Shown one piece after another: positions 1 through 11,307 of a DNA stretch of 64,000 nt (within the stretch, counting starts at the first letter, position 1; every line of letters starts with the position of its first letter). A model generated the notes under the pieces. It did no database searches. It worked only from the letters and a program-made list of their open reading frames with translations, and had not been told where the DNA came from. The position numbers and the translations under genes were made by a program. Location of the stretch: positions 11,578,379 through 11,642,378 of the forward strand of contig NC_086184.1 in assembly GCF_023053635.1 (NCBI RefSeq), given 5' to 3'. This stretch comes from Elgaria multicarinata webbii (Eukaryota > Chordata > Lepidosauria > Squamata > Anguidae).

Positions 1-227
1 AATGCCCACACAATGAATGGTTTCACATGTCCATTTGGTCTTCTTAAGATTACGAGCTGAGTGGGGCGCCTGTGTGTGTGACAGAATCCATTGTATTTTC
101 AGCACCTCTGATGCAGCCCCATGAAAAGAGAGCTTATGAATCATGGCATTTGAAGTTAAGGAACTTTAGTGGTGGGGCCTAAACCCGTGGTGGGCGAAAT
201 GAAACCAATTCATTTTGTAATCTGTGT

Positions 228-456
228 AGAATGGTGTAATGGTTAGAATGGTGGGGCTGGGACTCTGGAGATTGGAGTTCTTGTTCCTACTCGGCCAGCA
301 AACTCACTGGGTGACTTTGGGCCAGGCAGTGACTCTCAGCCTAATCTACCTCACAGGGTTGTTGTGAGGATAAAATGGAGAAGGGGAGGACCATGTAAAC
401 CAACTTGAGTTCCTTGGAGGAAAAAAAAGGTGGGATAATAATGTAATACATAAATA
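228..456 (+). mobile_element. tRNA-derived SINE (lizard SINE2/ACA-like)
   Basis: The head resembles a degenerate tRNA promoter (a GGTGTAATGGTTAGA A-box-like start). It is followed by the body shared with the copies at 1090 and 11571, recognisable by GGGTGACTTTGGGCCAG and CTACCTCACAGGGTTGTTGTG. The 3' end is a GGAGGAAA...GGTGGGATAATAATGTAAT tail. The family is widespread in squamates; the exact subfamily is not assigned. Confidence 0.7.
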
Positions 457-718
457 GGTAAATACTTATTTGCTTTAAAAAAACAAAATGCTTGATTGAA
501 GTGCTGCCATTTGAGAACCACACATGCTAGTCCCTGGCTGGACTTCCAGACCCCCACCTCCTTAAATAGGCTAAGATGGTAACATGCAGAACTTCAGCAG
601 TGCACAAACATCCTCTCCCATCCAACAGCATTCAAAAAATGTGAGCTGTGAATGTGATCTGAAGGGTTATGGTCATTCTACCAATCAGAACTCTACCATC
701 TCATTTTACTGCATAGGT

Positions 719-1060
719 CAGAGGTGTTGAACCTCAGAGGCCAGGGGGCCAAATCCGTCCCTCCTGGGATTCAAGTCTGTTTCCGAAGGGGTTCCCCAGA
801 TGGCCACACACATTTACCCTTGTCACCAGATATTTCACATTCCCCAGTTGTTTGGTGGTCTCCCAGCATTCCCATTCTAAAGGATCAAAACACCTTTCCT
901 AAGGCTGTCACTGACAGTAAGAGCTTTCAGCTAAAATATGCTGGTGTGTTTGGTATTTTCACCCCTTGCATTCAGACCCATGCTTCACTGGAAAACAGCC
1001 AAGAAGAGCTTCTCTGAAATGGCATTCGGCCCTTCGGCTAAAAAATGTTCCCCACCCCTG
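719..1060 (+). mobile_element. hAT-like nonautonomous element, family A (CAGAGGTG termini)
   Basis: The ends form imperfect inverted repeats (CAGAGGTGTTGAACCTC left, GTTCCCCACCCCTG right). The flanking octamers GCATAGGT and GTAGAAGT match at 5 of 8 positions, as an old 8-bp hAT target duplication might. The interior aligns by eye with copies at 7679 and 26880: all share AAATATGCTGG-type, GGTATTTT and CTTCTCTGAAATGG blocks. No transposase is readable. Confidence 0.55.
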
Positions 1061-1089
1061 GTAGAAGTGGGCCACTGATGAGTAAAAAA

Positions 1090-1268
1090 AGACTTGTCAA
1101 TGGTTAGAGCATCGGACCAGGATCTTGAAGACCCAGGTCCAAATCTTCATTCACCCATGAAGCTCCTTGGATGATGTTGGGCCAGTCACTGTGTCTCAGC
1201 CTAGCCTACCTCACAGGGCTTGTGTGAGATTAATGGGGAGTGAGAGCCATGTATGGCTCCCTGAGGGG
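1090..1268 (+). mobile_element. tRNA-derived SINE (lizard SINE2/ACA-like), diverged
   Basis: Same family as the copy at 228. It keeps TGGTTAGAGCATCGGACCAGG in the head, the TTGGGCCAGTCACTG block and CTACCTCACAGGG. It abuts a second, different SINE beginning at 1269, giving a head-to-tail doublet. Confidence 0.6.
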
Positions 1269-1437
1269 CACTAACTCAGTGATAGAGAACCTGCTTTGCA
1301 TGGCATCTCCAGGTAGGATTGGAAAGACTCCTGCCTGAAAACCTGGCGAGCTGCTGCTGCCTGTCAGTGTCAACAATCCTGGGGTAGATGGACCCATGAT
1401 CTGAACAAAGTACAAGACAGCTTCCTATATTCTTAGT
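1269..1437 (+). mobile_element. tRNA-Ala-like SINE
   Basis: The start resembles a tRNA-Ala 5' half (CTCAGTGATAGAG then CCTGCTTTGCATGG). The family body follows: ACTCCTGCCTGAAA, GTCAGTGTCAACAAT, GGTAGATGGACCCATGATCTGA and a CAGCTTCCTAT end. Further copies lie at 11308 (+) and 14645 (-). The cloverleaf is degenerate, so it is not a tRNA gene. Confidence 0.65.
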
Positions 1438-1439
1438 GT

Positions 1440-2860
1440 CATGAAAAACCACAATACATCCTTCTGGTTAGCTGCTGTTGTACTACAAACAATGCACCTC
1501 CCAATTATCCTTGAAATGCAAAAATGGAATTTGGGTAAATGAAATACTGATATAACATTATTTCATTTCCACAAATTCCATATATTCATTCTCTCCCTCT
1601 CCTTCTCCCTCCCTCTCTCTTTCACACACACATGCACACACTAGATTCCCTTCCCCTAAAAGGTATTTAGTCAATAGAGCTGAGTGCTATGAAATCATTA
1701 AAAGAAAATAAAAGTTACAAAATGCAAGCTCTTTTACCCTATCTGCACTTAGGCTTCTCCTGGCTGCTCCTTCCTTTTTTTTCTGGCTTGGATCTTCATT
1801 TTTGCCTGTTCTTTGTCTTCTCTCTCCTTTTATCTTCTCCCCACCCTCAAACCAAAAGGACTGGTTCAAACCTGAAGAAATGAAACTTAACTGGAGAAAT
1901 GAAACTTAACCAGAAAATGAATCTTAAACCGGGAATGCTAGACTAGTTAAGCCTGTGATAAGCTCCAGCATGGCTCTTCTTATGTTCAGAACAGTCTCTT
2001 CTTCTTCTTTGCTGCTTGTTCAGTGTGGTTGAGCTCTCAAGAGTTGGCACCATTACATCCAGCAAGTTTTGTCGTTTGTAGCTATAATTTTCTCTCGAAA
2101 TAAATCAAGGTAAAATAAACCACGCAGAAGGAAGATGTGCAAAAATGCATACATTTGCATAAACATTTTCAGGTCTTCTGCGCACCATAAATTGCCATTA
2201 ATACAGGATGTTGAGGTTTTAATGTGTTTTCTTTTCCTGTAGAGGTTACCTTTCAGTTGAATTTCTCCTTGTCTAGTCTACCCACCAAATGTGTGGGGAT
2301 GGTGTCATACGTTTAGGGGATTTGAACGCGACCCAGCTGATGGTGGATTTTAACAGACTGTATGGCTGTTTTGTGGTCAGGCAGGTTTAAATGACTACCT
2401 CGTGTGGCTGATATAAGGGAGTGTTGACCACAGTTAGGGATGGGATGCTTGAGCATGGTGAACTTCTCTGAACAGGACCTCAGAGCTTGGTTTGGCTTGC
2501 ACCTTGTTTGTGATCTGTTTCACAAATGGGAAAAGCTGTACGTTTTTCAAGGGTTGTGTATTTTTCAAGTTGTGCATTCAAAAGGCATGCTTATGTGATT
2601 GCTTATTTCTATGCTGTCTTTTGGGTAACTCCCCCCAATGCAGCACACAAAGGTTAAACACACACAAATACAAAATTCAATCAATATATCGCAATACAAT
2701 TTAGGACAAATCAACTTAAAATATCTGTATATCAATGAAGTATTTTTTAAGTCAAAGAGATCTACAACATTAAAATGAAAATCAATCAGTTCCGCTCAGC
2801 AGAACAAAATGGCTGACCCTCCATTGGAAGGAACCCTTGGAAGCGACCACACGTGCTTCC
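1440..2860. other. Intergenic, no gene seen
   Basis: Mostly unique-looking, AT-rich sequence. It holds a CT-rich simple stretch at about 1590-1640 and a short imperfect tandem repeat at 1868-1930. No reading frame has a recognisable domain. Confidence 0.6.
1868..1930. repeat. Short imperfect tandem repeat, about 19-bp unit, three copies
   Basis: GAAATGAAACTTAACTGGA is followed by GAAATGAAACTTAACCAGA and a third, diverged AAATGAATCTTAAACC unit. Confidence 0.6.
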
Positions 2861-2864
2861 TGGC

Positions 2865-3614
2865 TAGGGATGAGGGACACATTTATTGGGTTCAGTTTTT
2901 AATGCAAATGTACCTAAATTGAACCCTCCCACACCTACACATGAAGGTTATACACACAGTTATGCAGTGATATTCACACATTGATGAATGTTGCAAAATT
3001 GAAACAGGCATACAAAAAAAGATGTGTATAGTAAGGAAAATGCATATATCAGGGGAAAGTGTGCACAAAATGCATTGTGTTAGGTCCCCAATTCTCTTGG
3101 GTGAGTGGTCATATTTGGAAAGGAGAGTGTCATGTACACCCTCACAAGATGGCTGCCATGGGGAGGATGCTTACCCATTCACTAAATGGCAAAGGTGAGC
3201 TCTGAGCTCCAAAATAGAGAAACACTATTCTGAACTCACTTTTTTTTCTTGCTCCAATACTCATTTCACAGAAGGGAAACTGTTGAGGTTGAGAGATGAT
3301 AATTCCTTTTTAATTAAAAAAATCCTAAAAAATAAAATAAAAACCAGCAGGAGAAGGAAGCCTGGAGAAGAGAAGTCTCTGCGGGCACCATGTCAGAGTT
3401 GCTGGTGTTAGGGAAATTGCTTGCAAAAATGTATACAGTAGAAAAACTGTATATAGAAGTCCATCTCAAATATATATATTAGGAGACATGCACACAAAAC
3501 ATGTATGAATTTCCATGCAGACTTAATTTTTTCCCCTTGCAAACTGATGTGGAACAAACTTAATGTTGGAAAAATGAGCAGAATTGAACTTGACAGATTT
3601 GTCCATCTCTACTC
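2865..3614. mobile_element. hAT-like element, family B (TAGGGATG termini), split by a nested insertion
   Basis: Left end is TAGGGATGAGG, right end is near CATCTCTA. The octamers TTCCTGGC (2857-2864) and CTCCTGGC (3615-3622) flank it and match at 7 of 8 positions, consistent with a hAT target duplication. The body carries the TGCATTT- and TGTGCAAA-rich sequence seen in the other family B copies (7149, 9565, 16546, 53819). A separate 320-bp element sits inside. Confidence 0.6.
3085..3404. mobile_element. Nested hAT-like insertion with perfect 8-bp target duplication
   Basis: Perfect GTGTTAGG octamers at 3077-3084 and 3405-3412 bracket this segment. Its interior matches the dispersed repeat at 20980-21385: both share a TCACAARATGGCTGCCATGG block, TTGCCCATTCAC or TACCCATTCAC, and GGGCACCATG near the end. 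The flanking sequence on both sides is the interrupted family B element. Confidence 0.65.
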
Positions 3615-3767
3615 CTCCTGGCGGAAGGAGTTCTAAAGCTTAGGGGTCAAGACAAAGAGACCTGATACTGTGCCCCCCACCCCACCCCCCCAGCCTAGCC
3701 TCAGACAATGAATATAACTTGTGTACATCAGGGTGATGTTGTTCAAGACTTGTGATGCCACACTACT

Positions 3768-3813
3768 CAATGGCCTTATAGCCCCCTTCCAACTCTATTA
3801 TTCTATGATTCTA
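3768..3813 (+). mobile_element. CR1 LINE 3' end
   Basis: ATGGCCTTATAGCCCCCTTCC, then AACTCTATTATTCTATGATTCTA, is the CR1 3' terminus with its ATTCTATGA-type microsatellite. Only this tail is recognisable. Confidence 0.75.
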
Positions 3814-3814
3814 C

Positions 3815-5084
3815 TTCCTTCAGAGGGCTCAATCAAAATAAATAAATACATGGAGGCAAAATTGCCCACTGATGTGAAATATTTTCAGATGCCAAATTTT
3901 GGGCAGGTGGGTGACTGCTTGTGGAAGCTGTAGTACTGTAGAGCATCTATATAGGATCGATGGGGGGGGTAGTACCAATCTCTTCTTTCCTAACCTGCAA
4001 AATTGCACACCTTGATCTCCTAATTTTTTGCAATGTTCCTTTCTGTACCACACAGCTTTATTTTTTTATTTTTTATGGGAGCTGAAGATTGTTAACTTCT
4101 CTTGCATCTCCAACCTAGCCAAAATTATTACAACTTTTAATACATTGCATTTGGAAAGCAGATTTCCCCTGGTTAAACACTTTGGAATTCATGTCCTTTT
4201 TAATTGCCTGGAATTCATGACATTAGTGTGGAAAAGCAATAAACATATACAATCATAAAAACACATTTAGACACCCCAAGCAAAATCAATGGCATATTAT
4301 TTTTCTTTATTATTCCTAGCGGAGTGTAGATTGGTCTTCCTGCTTGGGCATTTATTTATACTGAAGAACTGCAAGAACACAAATGCTACACTTGGGATGA
4401 TGCTAATGCTGGGATCGGGTAGTGGGGGTGGAACACATCACCGCCGCCTCCGTTTTGCAATAAAACATAATAGTGTTTAGCTATAAACCGCGTAACACAG
4501 AGGACAAAGTTCAAGGTCAAGTGCAGTTGGCGGAATGGATGGGGGAGGGAAATGCTCGAGAAAAGAAGCTCATCGAAAAGAATCTTTGCAATATCCAAAC
4601 ACGAGGAAGGAGAAGAATTAAAATTATAGTACAAGTGCCTCTTCTTTATTCTCTTATATTGTGCAAAGCCTCTAAGAGATATGCATCCAAAGAATGTCTA
4701 CACCAATGAAGACCTTGGTGCGCCTGTAAATTAATGATGGGGACTCCCCCCACCTTCATGCCTGTTATTTTTTTGTTCACCTCCTTTATTTTGCACCGGA
4801 TTAACAAAGAGAGACCCCTGCGTAGATGCGAGAACCATGGCAGGAGGAGGGGGGTTCTTGCTGAGACCCATTCACAGCGTCGTGCCTGAACACTAACTGA
4901 CATGGGAAAATGCCCACTTTTATCTAAGGATGGCAAAGCGGAGAGGCAGCGCGCCGGGCCGAGTCCGCTAAACAGCAAGGAGCAGATCTTCCACAAAAGG
5001 AAACGTCAATCCACATAAGTCGGGGAAGAAGCAGTGGGTCGAAGCTGCCATGTGCCTGCAGGCTGTTTGTGGGCCTGCCGCAGA
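3815..5084. other. Intergenic, mostly unique sequence
   Basis: No gene and no confident repeat was seen. The part from about 4690 to 5080 contains scattered CpGs and TTAATGATG and GGATTAAC motifs, and runs into the candidate regulatory block that follows. Confidence 0.5.
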
Positions 5085-5395
5085 GCCGAGTTAAAGGCGG
5101 CGTTCCTGATGGGCATTGTCTGGATTATTGGCTCGCGGTTGCGAGATGTCAGACAGCCAAGGAGCAGCTGAAGGCTGGGATATGATTAACCCTTACGCTG
5201 TATGTCCACTCTGGAATGGGACGGTAGGCACATTGTAGGAAGTCATGCTCTTTGGTACAATCTAAATGACCTCAAGAGTCATTTGCATCCTTCATCTGAA
5301 GAGGCACGTGGAAGAGCATGGCCCTTTGCTCCGGATTAATTATTCCAGATAAACGGCCATCAATGTGCCGTTTGTTGAACCTTGATAAACTCATT
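5085..5395. promoter_or_regulatory. Candidate conserved enhancer (homeodomain/POU-motif cluster)
   Basis: Non-repeat sequence with closely spaced motifs: ATTTGCAT (POU octamer half), GGATTAATTATTCC (a palindromic paired homeodomain site with a TAATTA core), CACGTG (E-box) and TGATTAAC. It lies about 27 kb upstream of CBLN1. Motifs are seen; enhancer function is inferred and conservation is untested. Confidence 0.3.
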
Positions 5396-5419
5396 CAGGC
5401 TGCAAACACATGTTGGGAA

Positions 5420-5600
5420 GGTCGATAAAATGGGTTTATATTGTTTCTAACTGACCCCCAGAATAGTTGTTTTTATAGGGATACTGTTGTTTTTATGCTT
5501 TTTATGTTTTTAAACTTTGTATATTTGTTTCTAATGTTTACTGTTTTTAACTTTTGTAAACTGCCCAGAAAGCTTTGGCTATGGGGCGGTACACACACAG
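5420..5600 (+). mobile_element. L2-clade LINE 3' end
   Basis: Shares the 3' UTR of the copy at 61055: TTGTAAACTGCCCAGARAGCTT, then GGCTATGGGGCGGTA, here ending in a CA-rich tract instead of (AATA)n. Confidence 0.75.
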
Positions 5601-7148
5601 AGACACACACACACACAAGACCTGCGGCAGGTTTTCCATTAAGCCAAGGAAAGATATGGAGGGAGGAATCTAGAGACTGGCCTGTACTTAGGGGGGCAAA
5701 GTGGGATTCCTCATTGTGGGATGCCCTCCCCAGGGAAGCCCACCATCTCTCCACCAAGCTTCCATAGCTAGAGTTCTATCACTGGAAAGGCCCTTTTTGC
5801 ACCTGCCATACCTCAACTGAGGGGACATTAGAAGAAGAGTCTCAGAGGAATATCTCAAGGTCCAGGGAGGTGCCCATGGAAATAGGTTCTCCTTGCACTG
5901 GTCAGAGTGCCTCTTCTGTCCTATTCTGCAAGTATCATACTTGCATTACATCAGTATATAGGACCTCCACATTTGGAATCTCATGGGCAACTCTGGTCTC
6001 TATTTCTCAAAATGGAGCCTGGGCCCAACCACAAGCACTAAGCTAGACTTCTGACCCAGAGGGAGATAGACCAGTCATGTCTGGAGAAAGAGTGATGAAA
6101 GCACTGAGGCCCTCACACCAACCCTGATAGCCTGCAGTGATAGAGTTCTGATTTTGGACAGCACAGCTAGAGCTACATTTCTCTGAGGGCTTCACCCCCT
6201 CCATAACAAGAGCCTCATGCTCTCATGCATCAGGTAGGAATTAACTAGGCTCCAGGGCAGAAGGCAATTGCTTGATGTCTCTTCTCTCCCTGGAAGTGCC
6301 TGGGAAAGGTGGTGTAGAATTGTTTTTCTTGGATAGGTGCCATTTTCAGGCCACAGTTGGCCAAAAGTGCCTTAGAGAAAGAGAAGATATTCTCAGGTGA
6401 CATCCTGGGGATGTCCTCCATCTGTGAAAAAGCAAGATGCATCAGTGCTGTAGCTCTGTCACACATACAAGCTGCCCTTGATGTTGCAGCCCTTGAGTGA
6501 TGATGAACATACATGTATGAATGAACTCTAAGTGATTTCCTTTCGACAGAGACATGGGAACGACTTCGCTAAACGAAGCCTTTTCCTCTGGAAAGATGGG
6601 TGAATAACACCCTTTCCCCAAGTCTTCAAAGATCAAGGCAATCCACAGCTCGTGTGGAATGCTGAGATCAATTTATGCATCTTTTTAATCTCTGAAAGGC
6701 CAGTGCACGGCCCTGAGGCGCATTGCTTTTTTTAGCATCTCCTCATGTTTTCCTGGACTAGTGGGAGCAAGTACAAATACTTTCACTGGCTCTTTCTGAT
6801 GCGAAGCATATTTTTGATTTTGGATACCCCATAGCTAGCCCTGCTAACAATTGACAGCAATTGAAACAAACTACCTTTTAACATCAGAACGCCCTCTCCT
6901 TTGAATGAGTAAGGAAATAGCTAAGTTCCAATCTATTCCAGGTTTGTACACATATGGAAACCATCATCCTCCCACCTACCAAGTCTATACAAGGGAAATA
7001 TAAAATCGTGAAGATTCTTAAAACTGATTCTTTTCCCCATGATTCCAGAATTGAAGGTTAATACTGGGCTTCCATGTCAAATTTGGACATGTAACTTTTA
7101 GAGGGTCACAGAATGCTTTGTGTAGCCTTCCTTTTTTGATCTCCCCAC
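5600..7148. other. Intergenic; possible diverged LINE remnant, then unique sequence
   Basis: 5640-5780 can be read as a short peptide with WDALPREAHHL, reminiscent of the L2 C-terminal WNxLP motif, but too degraded for a firm call. About 6640-6790 is unique and holds TTTATGCATC and TTTTTAATCTC motifs. No gene is supported. Confidence 0.4.
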
Positions 7149-7537
7149 TAGGGATGTATGGCAAATTCATTTCAGTTGGGTTTTGATGATGGTTTACCCA
7201 GTTTGCATGTTCCAGACTGAACATGGACTCTAACATAACCTGCGGTCATTGACCTTGCAATGCGATTTGCAGACCCAAAATGCATTCAATAGCATGCGTA
7301 CATTTGAAAAATATCCACAAAATGGTTTCATACGTTTGAGAAATGCATGCAAACATGCTTTAATCCAGGGGAGAAGAATGTGTGCATTTCAAACATCTGT
7401 GCATTTGGAAAAATACGAGCAAAAAGACACACAACGAAGATCACAATCTTATATGGTCATGAGATGAAACAACCTTTGAGTTGGAATTTGGAGAATTATG
7501 ATAAGCTCATTTTTGTTTGTTTGTACACACATCCCTA
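7149..7537. mobile_element. hAT-like element, family B
   Basis: Ends are TAGGGATGT and ACATCCCTA (perfect 9-bp inverted). The flanking octamers CTCCCCAC and TTCCACAC match at 6 of 8. The interior carries the TGTGCATTT and AAATGCATGC motifs characteristic of the family. No coding capacity. Confidence 0.6.
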
Positions 7538-7678
7538 TTCCACACTCAATTCCGTCAAGCACATATCTGACAAACATAAAGGAGAGTTTGTCCCACAATA
7601 TTATTCTCACAGAGGGATGACCACTTCTGTCAAAGGGGGCAAAAGAGCCATTAATAGTTTTCATGTGTTGATCTGAAT

Positions 7679-8004
7679 CAGAGGTGCAGAACCTCAGGCC
7701 CAGGTCCCATGCAACCCTCTGGGATTTCCCAGATGGACCACCCCTTCTTGTGACTCCACCCCTTTTCCCCACTGATTATTTAGTTCCCTGGCTTTGGGGC
7801 AGTCTCTCCCTGTTCTAAAAGGTTGAAATGCCTCTCCTAAGAGTCACTGGCAATAAGAACTTCAAGCTAAAATATACTGGTCTTTTTGGTATTTTGAGGC
7901 CAACTCCTTTGGCCTTTAGTGCCACCAGCTACTTGACTGCAGCCTTCAAGAGCTTCTCTGAAATGGAACTTGGCTCTCAGACAGAAAGAGATTCAAGACC
8001 CCTG
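7679..8004 (+). mobile_element. hAT-like nonautonomous element, family A
   Basis: Starts CAGAGGTGCAGAACCTCAGG and ends AGACCCCTG. The flanking octamers ATCTGAAT and ATTTAAAT match at 6 of 8. Internal blocks (AAGCTAAAATATACTGG, TTGGTATTTT, AGCTTCTCTGAAATGG) match the copies at 719 and 26880. Confidence 0.6.
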
Positions 8005-8009
8005 ATTTA

Positions 8010-8399
8010 AATGGAGGTTAAGCTGAACGTTTTTGTGTGTGGAAGTGGGTTTTTACAAGATCCTGAACTACTTTTCGAAGCTTAAGGTTGCATCCCTCTG
8101 CCAGCACCCCTCTGGTTAGCATATACCAGCTCTCTAGGGCTTTAAGTAAGGAATTTTCCCACTCTTACTTGGAAATGCCAGGGACATCAAGGCACATTTA
8201 CCATTTGACTCAGAAAATCTTAGGAGGGGGAAGAAAAGGACTCTAGCAGCTCTGCAAATATATCTGCTGGTGAACAATTTGTAACCACTTAGTTGGTTCT
8301 TGTTCTATATCTCTGCTTCTTAACTTGAAAGGTTTATGATACGAATCCCCTTTAGTCAATTCACCAGCGACCTTGAAAAGAATCTCCCAGGTGGCCTGG
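8010..8399. other. Intergenic, nothing recognised
   Basis: No reading frame, RNA gene or repeat family could be identified here. Confidence 0.5.
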
Positions 8400-8745
8400 T
8401 GATTGTGTGGTGTATGCATTGCAATATGGAGCACTAAAAGAGAGCGAGGGAGCGAGGGAGAGCCCTCAACATATTGGAAAAGCCATTTACCAGCATAAAA
8501 CTCACATGGAGAAATACAAACATTTCATAAGGATGAGTGTGGAAGACCATTTTCAGTGTATCGATCCCACTTTCAGGGCAGCTGAAAAGCTACTGGAGAG
8601 GCCAAGCAAAGCAGCCATTATGACGAGATCCTTTGGAGGGTGTGTGTTATTGATTAGTCACAGTAACACTAAACAAGCCAAAATCAATAAACGGACTGAT
8701 TATTCTTTGGGGCTGTTATTGCTCCTTGTATAAAATAATGCCGCT
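8400..8745. promoter_or_regulatory. Candidate conserved noncoding element
   Basis: Unique-looking sequence with several ordered motifs: CCATTATGACG, TTATTGATTAGTCAC, AAATCAATAAACGG (PBX/HOX-like TGATT spacing) and CTGATTATTC. It can be read through as an open frame of about 108 codons, but that frame has no recognisable domain. Enhancer identity is inferred. Confidence 0.25.
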
Positions 8746-8882
8746 ACATCAGGGGACGGCAAGTCATTGTTGAAGATTAGCAGGACCTGGCCTGCAAATG
8801 GTCTTTTGGTAGTCTGGCCTTTCCTTCTGGCTCCTCCAGGTGGGGCTTAAAGTCCCCCCAGGTTGGTTTACCTGTTACAGCA

Positions 8883-9058
8883 GGGGTATTGGCCCTCTTT
8901 CAGCCTGAGAGCAGAATTTCATTTCAGAGAAGTTTTCAGGGGAGAGGCAAAGGGAAAACGGTCAAAATGCAAAAATTAAATTAAATTAAAAAAGCAAACA
9001 TGTGTTATCTTATAGCTCTTACTGCCACTAAGCCTCAGAAGAGGCATTTTAACCACTG
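8883..9058 (-). mobile_element. hAT-like family A fragment
   Basis: Reverse-orientation fragment: CTCTTTCAGCCTGAGAG, AATTTCATTTCAGAGAAG and CTCAGAAGAGGCATTTTAACC are complements of conserved blocks in the copies at 719 and 7679. Confidence 0.45.
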
Positions 9059-9059
9059 T

Positions 9060-9564
9060 GAATGGGGAAAAACTGCGCAAAAGACATAAAACCCAGGGAA
9101 GCCAATCCGTTGTTGGCTACGGAACAGCAAGGCGAACCTCGGCTTTCCATCTGAATGGGAAAAGCCTTCGTTCCTCTCCACTGGATTGCAGCCATTGCTT
9201 ATCGTAGTGATGCTGTGAGTCAAGTTCTAGGATTGTACTGAAATTCTCATATCAGTCAATCCATGGCTTGCCAAATAGGAGTGAAACCATGAGTGAGCTG
9301 CACTTCTCCTATGCTCCACCTGGTCCGGACACTGAAGGTCCAAGAATTACGGCTTCTCTTGCCACACCACTTGAGACTATTTAATCAAATGCACTCAATT
9401 ATTTGTAGTCTTTATATCATAGCCTACCTTTTGCTGTGAATAGCTTCAAGGCATATCAGTGCCAAACAATAGTAAAATGCAGTATCCAATTGTTGTAAAA
9501 ACACAAAATGAAAGCAGCTGAGCCAGTGGATAAAAAAACAGCTCAAAACAGGACGGACTTTACC
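9060..9564. other. Intergenic, nothing recognised
   Basis: AT-rich in places (about 9360-9430, with TTTAATCAAATG and CAATTATTTG). No gene supported. Confidence 0.45.
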
Positions 9565-9970
9565 TAGGGATGTCCATTGCTGCTGCCTGCCTTTGTGACC
9601 CAAGCTTGGCTTGTATTTTCCCTGAATTCTGTGGACTTTTTGCATATTTTCTTTTTTGGTTGGACTGCAGTTTGCACAAATAGAGATTTGCGCAAACTGT
9701 GACCAAAATCACACAAATTTGCACAATTGGCATGAATTGCAGCTGTGGTTTGTGAAAGTTGCATAAATTGTGGCTGAAATTCATGTATATTATAAAAATT
9801 TCAGCTGTACCCTGTGCAAACTGAAAAACACGGAAAATCCACTGACTTGCCTGACTTGCTGCAGACTCATTTGGACCAGTTAGTGGAAAACAGGCCAAAA
9901 TCTGTGGGAGGGGGTAACAAGGGAAGCTTGTGAAGCTCCACCCCTCAAATGGATTGCTTGGACATCCCTA
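9565..9970. mobile_element. hAT-like element, family B
   Basis: Terminal inverted repeats are TAGGGATGTCCA and TGGA...GGACATCCCTA. The flanking octamers ACTTTACC and AATTTACC match at 7 of 8, a good hAT-type target duplication. The interior is rich in TTTGCACAAAT-type motifs shared with the 16546 copy. No coding capacity. Confidence 0.7.
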
Positions 9971-11307
9971 AATTTACCTGGTGCCTAAAAGATGCTGTCA
10001 GGCAAACATGTCTAGGGATGGAGTTCATCAGTTGGGTGCCATCACAGAGAAGGCTCTGTATCTGATTAGCACCTTTCTTACCTTTGGAGGTGGGTGGAAC
10101 CCAGAGGAGGGCTTTCCAAAAAGACATTAATCATTGGCAGAGTCATGTGTGGGCAAGTGGTCCTTGAGATGCCCAAGGTAGTTTTGGATAACATGTAGAA
10201 GAAGAGATGTGTGTGTTTGAGAGCATGAAGCACAATTGTGAGTGGAATGGAGGCAGTATTAGGAACTTAGTCCTTCATCCCCTTGCCCCGCACATGCTAG
10301 TCTGTGCCCACAAATACACAAATATCCAAATTTGTCCCCAGCATGGATTTCAAGGAGAAAATAGAGGCAACCTTCCAGAAGGAGAAAAGCTGTCTGAGAC
10401 ATCAAAAAAGTCTTTACATTTCTGTTTCCTAATTGGCACAGCTAGTGGGAGGGCAGTGTGTATTTCATGCTCCAGTATTTGCCCCTGGTGGAAGAATGTT
10501 TTAAGCAGGTTAACTGATGGCTGTTCATGTCTTGCAAATTATGTAGGTTGCAGACTCTGCAGCAGGATTTTGCTATAAAATGTATGCGAGGAGGCATCGG
10601 AACTCCCAAAGATGCTTTCAATAATGTGCTCATCCCATGCTTCCCAGGTAATCATTGGCTCAGCAGAAACCAAAATAACAGGTGCAATCAGCAAGTTCAT
10701 GTCCTCAAAGTGAGCATAGTTGGCCAACAATCAAGACAAATGGATGCTCAGTTAAAGCTTGGTTCACCTAACATCAAGAATGCTGCAGTGGTAATTGGCT
10801 CTTTGGTGCTGGTGAGGAGGAAATGATCCCGGCTGACAGAGACTCCTATTACGTTAAATCTACAATTACCTCCTAGGACCGGCTTCTTTCCCCTACAAAT
10901 TTCCCAATGGTTGTTGGCAGCGATTGGAGGGCATCCCAGAATAGTGATAGCTTTTTGGAAGACATCGGGTTTGAAGAGTTGGGGGAAATCCAAGCAATAC
11001 TGTCAGAGAGTTGGACGGAAAGGGTAGGAGGGTGAGAGCAAATTAGGCAGAAGGTTTAATCCTATATAGCGAGGGTGCAGAACTTCTTTCAGCCCAAGGG
11101 TGGAATTTCATTTTAGAGAACATCTTCAAAGTTGCATTCTAGTGGTGGATGGACCCCAAAGGCGAAAGAGTTTGGGCACCAGTCTGATGAAGGGTGTTTG
11201 GGATTGTGAAAGAGAAAGAATTGCCTGCACACAGAGCAGCCCTTTCTGTAATTCTTCTTGAGTCACTGATGTAAGCATGCCTGTTGGTTGGAATAAGGCA
11301 TGGCCAA
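9971..11307. other. Intergenic; small family A fragment only
   Basis: A short family A-like piece at about 11069-11135 (CTTTCAGCCCAAGGGTGG, TTCATTTTAGAGAACATC) is the only recognisable repeat. No gene supported. Confidence 0.45.
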
